Of a DNA stretch of 64,000 bases, positions 36,216 to 49,531 are shown piece after piece. Each line of letters opens with the position of its first letter. Within the stretch, counting starts at the first letter, position 1. A program made the translations under genes and the position numbers. A model generated the notes under the pieces. It was not told the DNA's origin, did not search any database, and saw only the letters and a list, made by a program, of their open reading frames with translations. The DNA is from Caprimulgus europaeus (Eukaryota; Chordata; Aves; Caprimulgiformes; Caprimulgidae): the NCBI GenBank assembly GCA_907165065.1, contig OU015523.1:14321834-14385833 (forward strand). The letters run 5' to 3'.

Positions 36216-36767
36216 CTATTTCTCAATTACGGTGGCTGTGACATTGAGAGTTGAGAAGCAATGAGATTTGGTGTGAAACAATAAAGTGAATCCATATAGG
36301 GAAAAATCAGGGAAAAGCTGCTGTAACCCCACAGCAGAGAGGAAAGGGAAAACACTATCAGCCAAAGACGTACCTTGATTTACTGAGAAAGGGGGCTGGA
36401 CTTTAAGGGAAACAAAACAGCTCAGGCATGAAACAAATACCGATGAAGCCTGTCTTCCTACAGATTTGCAGAGCCTACAAGTGCTAGACGATATGAATAC
36501 AATTATCGTAGGTCTCCTCTCCCACAACAAAGATAAAATTCTCGGTGAGCAAAAGACAGCATGTGCTGTGGCTCTTCTGGAGCAAAGCCTGTGCTGGCCA
36601 GCCAGCTGTCCTCTGCTGAACATACTTAGCTGATAAGTTTTGCTTGTCTTTCCCTCAGCAGGGGCACTAATTTGAGTTTTTCTCCTCTCCTTAGATACCC
36701 GTTTTGTAGAAAACAAAATATCTTTACAGTTCTTTCCAACTTGTCTGAAAGCGATCGGCACGCTCAA
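36216..36767 (-). other. Long open frame, probably chance
   Basis: A stop-free minus-strand frame of 183 codons runs here. It has no ATG until codon 49 (near 36623), which would leave 135 codons. The translation is rich in Ser, Arg and Phe, has no repeated motif, signal peptide or known domain, and no convincing splice-site pair frames a conserved core. A frame of this length is only slightly above what chance gives in 64 kb of AT-rich DNA. It could be an unrecognised exon, but I would not annotate a gene. Confidence 0.25.
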
Positions 36768-38802
36768 CAGCTACGTATGGGTGTGACAGATAGGCACAGG
36801 GACAGACAGTCCCATAAACTTAGATGAAATAACTTGGCAACAAGTACTTCAGAAATCTGGGGTGTTCAAAACCTGGAAGTGGATCCAAACTGTAGCTTAA
36901 GCCATGCCTACAGTAGAGAAAGACCAAGGCTTTGTTTTGTTTGCTGCCTTCCCATTCTGACTCCTGTAAGGTCTGACCATTTGCTATTTTCTCTTGTGGC
37001 CATGACTACAGAAGCAGGTCAATAAGATCTGCCATTGCAGAATTTGGACATGGATATGCCACAGGACTATCTAATGTATTTCATATCATAGACTATTCTC
37101 AAACTTTTTTTCTCTTTTCTCATCTTGCATCTTCAAAAGCATCTAACTTAAACTCAGGAGTCAATAATAGGATTTATTTCTGTCCTTTTCCACCTGAGAG
37201 ACAACTTCTGCCTCCACTTCTAGGAGGTTAGCATGTCCCTTCCTTCCCATAGCCAGTCTCTCATGCCAGCTTCTACTCCTTTCTCTCATCTTCCAGCCAT
37301 GACAGGAGAAGGAGTTAAAACCTCATACTGCTTTCTGGCCAGCATCTTCTCAAGTACGTCACCCCTCCCCACGCATGCACGAGTTGCATTGCCCTCCCTC
37401 TGGATGATCCCACATATCTGTTCTCTGAAGTTACAGAGATTGGAATGACTCTCCTCAACATGAAGTGCTGCATAAAGAGTGTGGGTGGGAAATATGCAGT
37501 GTAATGGAACTGAAGTCCCATAAGGGAAATCAGCACAGGCAGCTGCTGATACACTACTTACTTGGATAAATCATCCATTTTCCTCCTGGGCAAGATGACT
37601 TGAGGTATCCCATACCCAGGATGGCAAGTGCAAATATACATAATAAATAAGACTATGTGAGGAAGAATTCTCACTGTAATGGGTTTTGTAGAGAACTAAG
37701 TTTCAGTTAAACTTAATCCTCGCTGTCTTCTGTGTCTCCAGCAGCAGAAACATCTGGTCGGTTTTAGATTCCCCTTGGATTCCCAACTTCAAAGGGAGTT
37801 ATAAAGAATAACAAATACATGTACTGGCACTGAAAAAAAAAATTAGAGCAGCAGGAGAGAATGGTAAAATTGTCCTTATTTGACTGCTAGTGACAGGCGC
37901 CACAGGCAGAACTGTGAGAAAAAATCTTAACGGCTCAGGCAAATAATCTTTCTTTTTTTTTTTTTTAATGACTGGCTCTCTCTACTAATGACGCAGAAAA
38001 TCTATGGGATCTGCCCCATAATGGCAAGAAGCACATGTGCCAAGGAATATTCATGCAAGGGTATGCAGAAAACAGATTTCAAATCAGATATGTCCTAAAT
38101 AATAAGCAGGAAACCAGGAACTAAGTTTGTTCCCAGCCCTTTCACCGAGAGTGCCTTGTGTATATCGTTGGTTAAATTACAGAGTTCCAAATTTTGGCTC
38201 TTTAAAGTCAGTAGGACTTTGTAAAGTATGGTCAAAAACAATGACTGTCACACACGCTTTTCAAATCCTACTTCAAAACCTCCAGGAACAGGGGTAGGTA
38301 AGCAAACACAATAACAGATGTCTGCGGCTCTCTGCCTTTCCTCCACTCTCTGGTGGCTGGGAAGCGAATGCCATGCTCCCTTGATGAATGCAGCACTACC
38401 AGCAACAACTTCTGACATGTTTCTGCCCCTGTGTGCAGTGAACAGAAGCATCTAGCTTCACGCTGATCTTCTGAATCAGTGCACTCATGAAATAACCACA
38501 CCCCATTTCCTACTTCACCCATGCAGCATCAGGATCTCCTTTATCTTTTTTTTCTCTCCTCGTTTTTTATCATTTCAGTCACATGAACCCGTGTGAAGCC
38601 TCTGCTCTGCTAAACATTAACTCTTGTATGAACACTAAACTTGTTACCCTCTTTCATCAAAACTATAGACTCCTAAATGCCTGGAATCACATAATACAAA
38701 TTTACAAGATGGATGTCAGAGAGGAAAATTACAGAATAGGCTTTTGCAAATAGTATTAAAACCACAGCCATACTTTTTTTCACCTTCATTTACAGAGAGT
38801 CC
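36768..38802. other. Unique non-coding sequence
   Basis: No gene is seen. A T run of about 15 lies at 37952-37966. The CpG content is low. Confidence 0.6.
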
Positions 38803-38855
38803 ATAGAATATAAGTTTGGAAGGTAGTCATCAAATAAATTCCAACGATTCCTGAA
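38803..38855 (-). mobile_element. Possible very decayed CR1 3' fragment
   Basis: CATAGAATATAAGTTTGGAAGG followed by GTCATCAAATAAATTCCAAC aligns loosely with the minus-strand CR1 3' end (atagaatatagg-ttggaaggg...gatcatcaagt-tccaac). It has several indels, so this may be an old copy or a coincidence. Confidence 0.35.
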
Positions 38856-41201
38856 TCAAAACGACTGATCAACTTGTGGATATTTGATGGGACAAGAAAA
38901 GCTGTATTTGGCAACTCAGTTGTTTGTTGCAAATAATTCATTCAGCTCTGTTGCTCGAGTTGCAACCGTGATTTTTTACATGACCTTATTTTGCCTTATT
39001 ATGTCATAAGGTAAGCAGCTTCCCATTGTTTAATCTTTAAAGATATTTCAGGATCTCTTAAATGCCCCACATAATAGCAAGATCATATCAAGATTTTCCC
39101 ATAAATACAGCAATCTCATATTTAAATCAAAACTTTCAATCATAAATATCCTAAGTTCTTGTACAATGTAATGATCAAAGGACTTCTGCAACAGGCTCCT
39201 TCCTGAAGGACCCTATTCCCTAACTGATTTCTCACTGAATAGAAAACTATAACTGAAGATGTTTTAAAAACTGTTATAGAAGTAGGAGTTAAATAATATA
39301 CTGTGAAATCTGTCATCCTCGAGACAGAAATCAGCAATTTCTGAAGCTCACAGTGCAGCACTATTAAACACCTGAATCTGAAAAGGGGATCCAAAATTTA
39401 CCTGAACGCACACCAGAGACAGCATTGACCCAATTCTGTGGTGTACTGCTTATGGTTTGGTGGGAGCCATGGTGGGATAAACTCATCCCTCTTGCCCAGG
39501 AACTACCACTGGAAGCAATGCTATGTGCAGAAGGATCTCTAGTGACATCAGACTGTCAGGACCTGTGAAAGATAATACTTTTGGAAGTGCTATGATCCAT
39601 GGTATACTGATGCAAAATTAACTTCTGAGAGAGTCTCCTTGACTTCTTGACCTGAAGACCTTTGACTCTTGAAAAGGGGCCTGCCTTAGTAGGGATCTAT
39701 TACCTGTGTTGCCAATATCCTCCTATTAGGACACCCTTGCATTAACGCTTACAATCTCAATTTTCCAGCAAAACGGCCCATTTACCTCTAGAGAATGGTA
39801 AGGAAAGATAAAAAAGCAGATTGGAAAATCTCAGGGTTCCCAAAACTCATACTCCAAGAGAGGATTTCTCCAAGTAACATTTAATATCAAGGTCACATCA
39901 GAATTTTTCTGATTTCTGTATCTGCAGTCAGAGCAGTCGTACTGTCAGGGTTGATTCTGGGCTGAGGACAGCACAGGCTGCAAGAGCTTGAATGACAGTC
40001 ACGGATTCTGACTGCATCCAGCAGTTCGAGTGGAGAATTTCCAATGTGGAATTGATCCCCAGCCTGATAAAGCCAAGGAGAGAATTTAGATCAGACTCAA
40101 TATACACTCCAAGGGAATTTAATCTTTTTTTCTACAATAAATGCTATATACAGCGAAACACAGTTCATTTGAAAACCATACAGTCATACCTCCTGTCTAC
40201 ACCCCTGAATCTTCACTCCTAGGCCTGCAGAAATGGCCTTGACTGAAGACAGACTGGCAAATGAGTTATCAGGTAGAAGTGAAGGCTTAGAGAGATGTAT
40301 CAGCATTTGACTTTACATGTAGTGAGGGAAATAAAAGCTACTGAAAGAGAAGGTGAAGTGGAACAGTTTTCTCTATACATTTGCTAAAAGTTTTTAGTGA
40401 TACAAATCTTTCCAGTTGAATGTTGAATCGTATCTCTGAGTTTGATGTGTTATTTATTAAAGGCAGTAGCACAACAAAAGGGACATAGGCTATCAATCCC
40501 AGGACACCAGCTAACAAACACTTCAGTTACATCCCAGGATTTCTCTAAACACCTTTATAAATGTTTCTTTACATCCTGTTTATAGCACATTACATTCTCC
40601 TGTGACTAGAGCTGGTAGACCAGATCCTGCATGGTCTAATAGTTTCTTGAGTGTCTTTCATGTCCTCTTACATGTCTGTAGGCATTCAGGCACAACACAG
40701 CAATTGAATATAACTATTATAAAGACAGTTCAACTCCTGGCCAACCCTCAGCATGCACATATACATTTGCAAAGTATTAATGGCATGGTAAGCTAAAAAC
40801 AACCATCCCAATAATATTAGCCACCTAGGCAAGATCTGTAGATGTTTTCTGTTTGCTTGGGATATTTTACTGCTTATATTATTATCTTTTTGATGTGTGC
40901 TGCTCCACTAGCATGCAGGAAATATTGTGAGCATGTCCACAACATAAACTATTTTATTTATTTATTTTTAAAACTCTGAGGTGTGGGAGCTTTTATTTTT
41001 GTATTTTTAAGGCCTAAACACATATTCCAGCTCTTCATTTCCAAGACCAGTGTAAAATGCATTCTTCAGATTAAATCAGCCTTCTTAAGATTAAATTCAA
41101 TTTATACTGATATAGCAGGTTACATGCTTAGTCTCATTAAAAAAACCCTCTGATGAATACAGGAGACAGGTGTTGGACAAAGCCTCTCTTCTGCTTATGT
41201 T
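38856..41201. other. Unique non-coding sequence
   Basis: No gene is supported. (TTTA)n-like repeats lie at 40951-40971. Open frames are below 90 codons. Confidence 0.6.
40951..40971. repeat. (TTTA)n microsatellite
   Basis: Four to five TTTA-like units run into T5 and A-rich sequence. Confidence 0.8.
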
Positions 41202-41217
41202 GTTACAGGCCTGTAAC
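41202..41217. repeat. Perfect 16-bp palindrome
   Basis: GTTACAGGCCTGTAAC is its own reverse complement without a spacer and has a central AGGCCT. It is the second 16-bp palindrome in the window, which is close to chance expectation. Confidence 0.9.
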
Positions 41218-44200
41218 TGAGAAATACTGAACCAACTACACTATTGCCCAAATACCTATTTATTTAAAAGCAGCCTTTCTGTATCACAAAATAACCCCTT
41301 CCAGGTTTGAAAAAAATAAACAAAAGTTTAAGTGGTCTAACAAATGGAAAAGCTTTTCAACTCGTATTACTTTGCCTTGTTTTCCTCTGACCAGAGTGAG
41401 AACTCCAAAGTTTGCAGAGCCACAGTTTCCCCTGAGTGGGTGATAGGATGTTGGCTGCTCTGTCCTTAACTTACAGAAGTTTCAGTGCTGACATTCTTAA
41501 GGAATATGACATTGTTGTATTTAGTCAAATTTAAGGAAGCCAGATCTGAATAAGCAAGGTATCACATGAGTTAATTATCTCAGTCCTTGTTCAAAGAATA
41601 AGGATCATCACACTGTTGAGACAAGGTCAGGTGCTTTACATTTTCCAGCAACAGAGCAATCCTTAACTATGCTATTTACTTTTCATCTTCACCACTGCCC
41701 TACATGTCCAAAATAACCCCCTTAAATTCATGTTTCTCTTTTGTAGAGTGCTCCCTCTGAGATGGATTTAGGCCCATCCTGAAGAATTTAAACTTACCCC
41801 AAACTATAATATTAACTAATATGCCTCCAAGGCATCCACCATATCATGGCCCTGGACAAGACTGCTGCCAGAACTTCACTATTTAAGTATACACATCCTA
41901 CATAAGAATGGAGAGGAAAAAACATCCAATAAAAAAAAAAAAAGAGAGTGTTTTGGTTATTATACAGGACAAGGAAAGACTCAAAGAAATAACCAGAAAG
42001 TGCTCTACTATGGGAAGGTCCCTTTTAAATGAAATCTAAGAAGCAACAACTGGAAGTGAATACACTAATATTAACTGTATAGGCTTTACACTCACTATCA
42101 CTACATTCAACTGCTGGCTGATTTTGCAAGCAATTACACCAACATAGGCACCCAAAATTTGAAAGGTCTGGTCCATGACCAGCCCAGAGAAGGAAACCAG
42201 GAGAGATGAAACAGTACCAAAGGCTTCCCAATTTGCTGAGCAGAAACACAAAATGTATTTCCAGGGGAGATCTACACATAGTTGCAGCGACAGATTCTGA
42301 TTAACTGTTACAGAGATAGAAAGTTCTCTTATAATATCAATACAGGAAGACCTCAGCATAGTCTAAAGGTCCTCGTACATTTTAAAATTTTTGTTGATTT
42401 AATATTTTTTAAAAAAATCTATTTAGTAGAATTTGGATGAAGTACTCCCCTAAGCACCATCTAGAAGAGCCTAAACACAATCCAACATTCCTGCATTACA
42501 GGATAGCTACAGACTTTGAAATTTGCTTTTGTTTCACAGTTGAATTAAACACTGCATTGCAAAGTTGCCCATGAAACAAAAATTTAAAAATCATTTCAAT
42601 CAATTGAATGTTTTGTTTTGACAAAGTAATTTTGTTTTGATTGTTACTTTCAGTTTTGATTTCAATTTTATATTAGAACATAGAATATATTTTTGAAAGA
42701 AAAGTTTGAAGCAAAAGCATTTCTGTTCCATAAATGGTTTATCTGGAAATATGAATATGAAAATAAATAAGATTCCTGGAAGTATTTTTTTTTTTTAAAT
42801 GAACCAGTATTTCAGCAAGAAGAGAACATCACTAGGTATTTATTTTAGTGCTTCTAGTCCTGACCTTCAGTACTCTTTAGTGAGCCTCAGAAGCTTGCAA
42901 TACCTCTGTAGTGCTATGAATATATCAGTGACAATCTAATTATTATTAATAATCCAGCTGTATGTTGTTCTTGTCCAAGAACCAGCAGAGCTCACCGGCA
43001 TATGAAAGGTAAGAGGCTTTTTCAGACAGTCATTTATGTAACAACTAACACATGTCTTGTTGGGTCAAGTACCCTTAATTACTATTGCCATTTGGGGAAG
43101 TACGAAAACCAGTTCTGAGCAGGATAAAGCAGCAGACAAAGTCACAGAGAGTCCTACAGAAGAATCTGGAGTGAGGAAAAGTGAGGGGAACGCTAGCTGT
43201 TTCTGCTCTGTCCCTATAACCTTAAACTTAACTGGCAGAGAAATATAAGAGCAGTTGAGATTAATAAGATGTTTATTGTCCAAGAATTCCTTTTTCTTTA
43301 ATCATTTGCTCCAACCACTAGAAGGCTCTTGATCAGTGTTCATACATTTCCAAATGAATAAAATGCAAAATAGCATGAAGCCACGTGAAGAATGGCTGAA
43401 GCTGTGAGACAAATCCTGGCCTAAAAAAGGAAGAATTCGGGGTTTTCACTTAGATCAGGTAGCAGCAAGAGTGCCAACGTATGAAAGTATACACTTGGGA
43501 AGACCAGAAGGAGAGGTGAAGAACAGCTAGGCCTTTAACCATGACAGCACATGAATCCCAAGGACTGGAATCCCTTGGCTATTTCAGCGATCAGATGCTT
43601 GTGAGAATTGTCTGCTTCTCATGCCATTTGGTGAAGGGCTTTTCGTAACATGGACAGAATCTCAGTAAGAACCAAGTAATTTCTCTTTCTTACAAAGTGA
43701 AGTCCTGAATGCAGTGCTTGGAGCAGAAGTCCAAGGTTTCAAGCATCTGTACTGCTTTGACTCCCACAAAAGCACTTTCTAACTGGACCTTGAACCTACC
43801 TACTACAACATGATGTGCCATGCTTTGCAAAGCAGAGATGGGGAAAGTCTTGGGGAGAACTGTTGGGTTTACCTCACCTGTGGGTTTTTTAAAGTATTAG
43901 ATTTGGGGATGAGTATTTGGGAAGAGATAGGATGGCTAAAATAAAAGGAGCTTGAATTGCCAAACTTTGCAAATAGGTTATTGCCATATAGGAGAAATAC
44001 AAAAGCTTGTTCAAAGGCTGAAGTACAATTACCTCTAACAGAGCTTTTCCTGCTGCACACCACGCAGACTGTGAAATTTGTGTTCTGTGTACTGAGCCCA
44101 TGTGCTGACACCCTCCACAATCTGAAAAGAGTTGAAGACTCTCCCCTTCATCTGGCATGTGCCTTCAGCTAAAGCTGTCTGTAACCCCTTCCCAGCAGTA

Positions 44201-46576
44201 CAATTTAAGAGCCTAACTGCCGGAGGAAGATGACTGACTCCCTCACTCTTCCCAAAATAAAAATACACATTTAGAGATCAGAGAAAATGGAAAATACCCA
44301 AATGAACTTCCATGCCTCAGCAACCTCCACACTAGCAGTGAATGATCCTCAGGCTTAGATCCACATTAGGCAAAAAGTTTCCCTTTCCTAAAGAGAATGC
44401 CTCTTCCAAATGAGCGACTCTCAATCCTCTTCTAGCAGTTTCCCTCTCCCTTAGCTGGTCTCAATTATTAAAACAAACAAACAAATAAAAAACCTCTTCC
44501 CTCTGCTAAGCATCCCTTCCCTCTACTCTCTCAACTTTCCTTGTGTCTCCCTTCATTCCTCCCAGGGTTTGTTGTCTTTAAGCCCTTGCACTAAATACCT
44601 GGTCTGTCTGTTCTTTTTTCTTCTTGCTTAAAACTCCAGCCCCAAAAGCGAATTTGGAGAAAACTGGCTTTCTCTAGTTGCCCCATTGTTCTTCTCAGGC
44701 AAGATCTATTTCAGATGTTTCTATTTCAAATATTTAATGACAGACCTATTCATACAAAGATATGCCAACACCACTCCCCTGTCTCTTTGGCATGATGCAG
44801 AGCACAGAAAAAGATTGTCACAAGATACAAGGATTCAGTTAGTCAATAAAATCAAGTTCTAACTTATGAACAGTACATAGCAGATTCCATACATTGTCAC
44901 ACTTCCCAGAAGCAAAAGCCTGACAAAAGAGCAGTTTCAAGGGAGACCCCATGGGACAGACACATCCAGCTAGCACTACCATGGTAGACCCCAGCTGGCT
45001 TCCCTTCCAACAGGACCTGAAGAGAAGCCAAAGACTGGATTGAGCTTGGAGAGTTAACTTACTTATGGGGTCTTGTCTTCACTCCAATGTCGTTTGAAGT
45101 ACAATGCTAATGTTGCCCCCAGCATGACTCCCACCCACAACAGAAGCCTCTTGCTCAAACTAAGTGCTATTTTAACTATTTGGCCTAAAAAAAGATTGTG
45201 TCAGCCCATGTGTTGTAGTTACTAGTGTCAGTAACACAGTGGGAACTCAGCAGCTCTCTGGTTATGGGTTTAAAGTGTTGATCTAAGGCCCTGTCTTGCA
45301 ACTGAGATCTAGATTAAAAACACACAACCCTTATACCCTGTTATCTACATTAAGCTCATGCAGATAGCAGGTGACAGTGTGATGTTAACGATCTACTTCT
45401 CCTCTCCTTGATCTCTGCAGTATATTGCTGACATATAAATACTCCAAATTTGCAGAAGAAACCACACAAGTACAAATCAGTTTAGGACAGACAACCCTTA
45501 CCAACATCAGTCTGTAATACTGTTCTGATAAAACTGATTCAATGCATGTAAAACTAGCCTGGTTTTAAGCATTTTCACCCACTACCTCTGCCTACCCAGG
45601 CTGTCACTGGGAAAAAGAGGGGCTTTTTGCAAGCACCTTAAGAGTCGCTGTCTGTGAAACTCAGCACAGCTGCATCAATAGCCAACTCTCACATGAACAC
45701 AGCGTGATCAGATTTTAGCTCCGTGTGAACTGCAGACCTTAACGTACATGGACAAAAGTATCTTAAAGCATACTGTGCTGTGTGAGAGCAAGCTAAGGGG
45801 TCCAAATAGACAGTCTCTGTGTGGCAAATCCAACCTCTTGCATCTTGACTGTTACCTCCATAAAACCTCTTTTCACTCTAATGAGCTGGCATGAGATGAG
45901 CAAATCTGAGTACAGGCAACTAACACAAACCACCACCAAAGTGGCCATATTGTCATCTGAACATCTCATGCTCTAGTTTATTTACAGTCTCCAGGGCTGT
46001 AATCCCAGCTGGTAGTTTTAATTAGTAGTGAACATACTTTCACAACAAATTGGACCTTCTCCTTCTTGGGCAACTGAGATCCCTTCCACAGATGACTGTG
46101 GAATATGAAGAGACAAATTTGGGGGATGTCGGGCAGGCAGTTTTCTCATATCACATATCTGAAAAACTACCATCACTCTCTGGCTCACAAGAGGACTTGG
46201 CAGCAAGTCAGACTATTTTGACTATCCAGAGGACTCTTCCCCCAGCGCCAGAGTAGTAAGTTACAGGCATCATGGAAGCTTGTAACAAACCATAAACTAA
46301 TGCTATTTAGAAGTCAATACAAAACTGTGGACTATGAGGCCAGCTGCAGGGGCTGTCTTTTGCTCACAGGTTTTCAGCCAAAGCATAGGATAACATGGCA
46401 AGCATCATCAGGGTACGTCCGCATCTACTCTTTGGCTGTTATCATACGAGGGTACAAGGGTAGCTTTGCTCACCCTGTAGCCATCAGTAAATGCTTTACT
46501 ATAAAACTGCAAGTGTAGCAGGGTTTTAACAGTCCTTTTTCTCTAGCTGCTCTGGGATTTTTTCTTTCTTGGCTGT
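41218..46576. other. Unique AT-rich non-coding sequence
   Basis: About 5.3 kb with no gene recognised. An A13 run at 41931-41943, a T-rich GTTTTGATT-like stretch near 42605-42670 and a (CAAA)n patch near 44470-44487 are the only simple repeats of note. A 107-codon minus frame at 42036-42359 has hydrophobic stretches but no recognised family. Confidence 0.55.
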
Positions 46577-46596
46577 AACCAGTTGCAACCAGTTGT
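46577..46596. repeat. 10-bp tandem duplication with MYB-like motif
   Basis: AACCAGTTGC at 46577-46586 is followed by AACCAGTTGT. Each copy contains CAGTTG, the reverse of the CAACTG core bound by MYB-family factors. Two copies 10 bp apart would face the same side of the helix. No function is shown. Confidence 0.75.
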
Positions 46597-49402
46597 GAAT
46601 AAGTCGTTATCCCTCTGTGCAACTCACAGCAACTAAAAGAAACCAGAGTCATTATGCAAGTTTCAAAAAAAAAAAAGTTTTGTTTTATGGTTAATTATCC
46701 ATGGTCTATTTACAAAATAAATCAACCCATTGTGCACCACCAGGATTTGTGGCCTCATTTGAACTTTGCTTTTCATTAATCACTTTAAAAATAAAAGCTA
46801 ACTAGATTTTTTTTTTTTCCTTTCTGGTTTATTGCTTGCATCTGGGTATAAACTGTAAAAATGGTGAGAGAACAAAGTATGGATTATTCACCCTCAGTTT
46901 CATGACTTACATGATCTCAGTCTTGTCTTTCTCCACGTGCCTAAACAGATGCACAGTCCAAAAATTCCAACATTCTGTAAGAAATGCAATCACAAGAAGA
47001 TTGAAATATTTTTTAAACTCAAACTTTGACTTATCCCAAAAAAACAAATTGTAAAAAGCTTCCCTTAAGAAACAAAAATGTGGGCAAACATTCACAAACA
47101 TATTTAAGCTACTATAAGAGGCCAATAAAATTACTCATGCAGATACCTAAGTAATACACAAATGTTTGTGAGCTCTGAGTGCAAGGCTATTTTGTTTAGA
47201 CAAAACCTACTTGCAAGCAGGCTGGAGAAGGCAGAAAATGGATATGTGATTTCTCTATAGTGCTTACAATTTATACAAGAAACCAGAAATATTTTTTTTT
47301 TCTGAAAATGTTTTAATTATATAAGATGTTTAGATCTTGTGCCCGTGTGATGACAGAGAACTACTAAATTTCTGAAAACTAGCCAATGGAGAGGCAGGCA
47401 AAGGACATTTTTAGCTGCTCTGTTAAAAAACCTAACTGTATTAACACTTATTTCACACTGATAGGGAGTAAAATATATATTTGCATAAAACTGAAATTCT
47501 CAGCTTCAACTAAAAAAGCTTGAACAATGTATTTGCTTCCCCTCTGAACTTTTCAAGTAAAACTAAAAAATAAGGCAGGCTGATAAACAACCACAATAAA
47601 AACATATATAACACCAGATATCAAAATGCACCCCTTCCTTTTAAAAAAAAAAAAAATAAAAATTATTTACCAGTCACCCTTAAGCATTCTTAGCCTTTAC
47701 TAGGAGGAACAGAAAGTCACAGAGCTCCATGTAATCGCTAGTGAAATGCTACGGAAAAGCTGTGCTGTCAGTAGGTCAAAAATTGTTGTTCTGCTGCATT
47801 CAAGACTGCAGCTTTTTACTCCAGAGCTCCTGAGCTGGAAGCAAGTACAAAGAAGACCGAACACAGCTAACAGGTATTTTTCAGAAACCGAGATAAAGAG
47901 TTGAAGCTAAGACATTAGATCATTAATACTGCATACTATTACTAAAAGCAGCTCAGGAAGGTAATTTTTGCTTGCCTGTTGGTGCAAAACAGAATCGTAG
48001 AGATTTGAAAAGTTAAAGAAACCCAAAGCCTCCTCCTCCTCCACTTTGCAGATGGCTGAGCTGCTTTAACTTTCCTTTCCAAAAGTAAATTAGCTCCGAC
48101 TTAAATGAAAGTAAAAACTGAAAGCTGTCTCCACCTGACTGCAAAGCACAGCGTCGGGCTGGGAGAGGAACGGACAGGCCTTCAAAGAAAATAAAAGCCT
48201 TTTTAAGTGACTCCTAACATGAACGCTTGCCCTTGCAGCAGCGAGCTGTGGCCCTACAGCCGCTTTCCATTATAAATGCTAAATTGGGAAATGTTTAACA
48301 TTCTTTGTTTAATCTTTGCAGTATAAAGAAAAAACAGCTGATTCTCAGAAACACGACAGCCCGAACAACCATTATGGATCTGCCCCTCCCTTCCTCACAG
48401 CAGAACAGACCATTTCCAGCCTCAGCAGCAACTGACACTTTTTAATCAGCAATGTGTATTTAGATGGACCCTAGAAGATGACATTGAAACTTTGTCATTT
48501 TTTTTTTTTCCCAGTCATGTAAGGGGCCTAAGGCAAGCAGGATATTTAATAAAAGCTGTAAGCAGAAAAATAGTTTAAGAAATTTATATAGTGAAAACTA
48601 TGGGCAAAGACGGTTTCCGATGTTTTACGCACTGTTCTCTGTTAATATCTTTCCACAGTCTTTCCATGAAGAGCATTATTATTTGTTTTGATTTAAAACA
48701 TTATCAGCTGAGTGTTTTTCCTCTTGTTCACTGCACAGTCAAAGCAGTGAGTCCATCTATTCTGCTGCAGCCAGTCACAAATAAATCAACAAAAACTTGG
48801 GAGCAAACAATCCTCTCTGCTGCTTACACAGGCGAGCTCTCCTTGTATCTTGTCTCTGCAAGAACTTCCCTAAAGGGGTGAGTTTCATCACGCATCCTAA
48901 AAGCCAAAGAAGTCAGAGGTTTCTTCAGTTGAAATTATGAAATAATACCCCAACTTCAGTCCCCACAGAAACTGAGCTGTTTACAATTAGTTTTCTTACA
49001 AGATTTTACCCTGAAGCATGCTTTCCGGATTATCAAGTCTAGTTCTCTGCTCTCTTTTACTACAGGTATAAAGGTCACGTCCCCAAGAGTTGTTTTTAAG
49101 CCTCTGCATCAATAAGGTGAGGAGAGCTTATCCATCCTTCCCACCCTAGCCACCAGCATTCAGTAGTTGGCAGCAAGGAGAGCAGATGTCCAGGAAATAA
49201 ACCCACGAGCAAATGAGGATGTGCTCCTTCCCCAAAGCGGGTGTGACAGACTGCATGGTGCATCTTCTCACGGGGCTCACACCCGTGTAGGCACTCCATT
49301 CAAACAAAGCCCTCTTCATTTAGTGACAACAGGAAAATACTGACTGCTGAGCAAAAGGAAAAACAAGGAATATCCAGGTGTCTCTACACACAGCACCCAT
49401 CC
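46597..49402. other. Unique non-coding sequence
   Basis: No gene is supported. Homopolymer runs lie near 46807-46818 (T12), 47645-47657 (A13) and 48485-48500 (T-rich). The 48110-48440 part is somewhat richer in CpG and complex. It contains AATGTTTAACATT, an inverted repeat at 48290-48302. Confidence 0.5.
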
Positions 49403-49531
49403 CGATAACTCCTCTACACCGCTGGCCTCGAGCGATCCTTCCCCGCGGGTGTCACCGCCCACCTGCAAACATCGGGTGTAACCACAAAGACAAGGATATA
49501 GGGATTGTCGGATGGGAGGAATGAGCCCTCG
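49403..49531. promoter_or_regulatory. Small CpG cluster
   Basis: Ten CpG dinucleotides fall in about 130 bases (49403, 49420, 49429, 49432, 49444, 49446, 49456, 49473, 49509, 49530), with a CCCCGCGGG core at 49441-49449, against a CpG-poor background. It is below the size of a formal CpG island. It may be an unmethylated regulatory patch, or chance. A 120-codon minus frame (49316-49678) spans it but has no recognised domain. Confidence 0.3.

Noticed and set aside
41385..41465. GCCACAGTTTCCCCTGAGTGGG, possible MIR in minus orientation
   Set aside because: The similarity is a single short block and could be chance.
47990..48025. ACAGAATCGTAGAGATTTGAAAAG resembling a CR1 3' end
   Set aside because: The match is limited to the first dozen bases and the rest does not follow CR1.
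48374..48445. ATG opening 23 codons in a complex GC-richer stretch
   Set aside because: Too short, and no splice or coding signal supports it.
49020..49060. GGATTATCAAGTCTAGTTCTCTGCTC resembling the CR1 minus-strand phrase
   Set aside because: A single short phrase without the flanking GAATCATAGAA or TTGGAAGGG landmarks.
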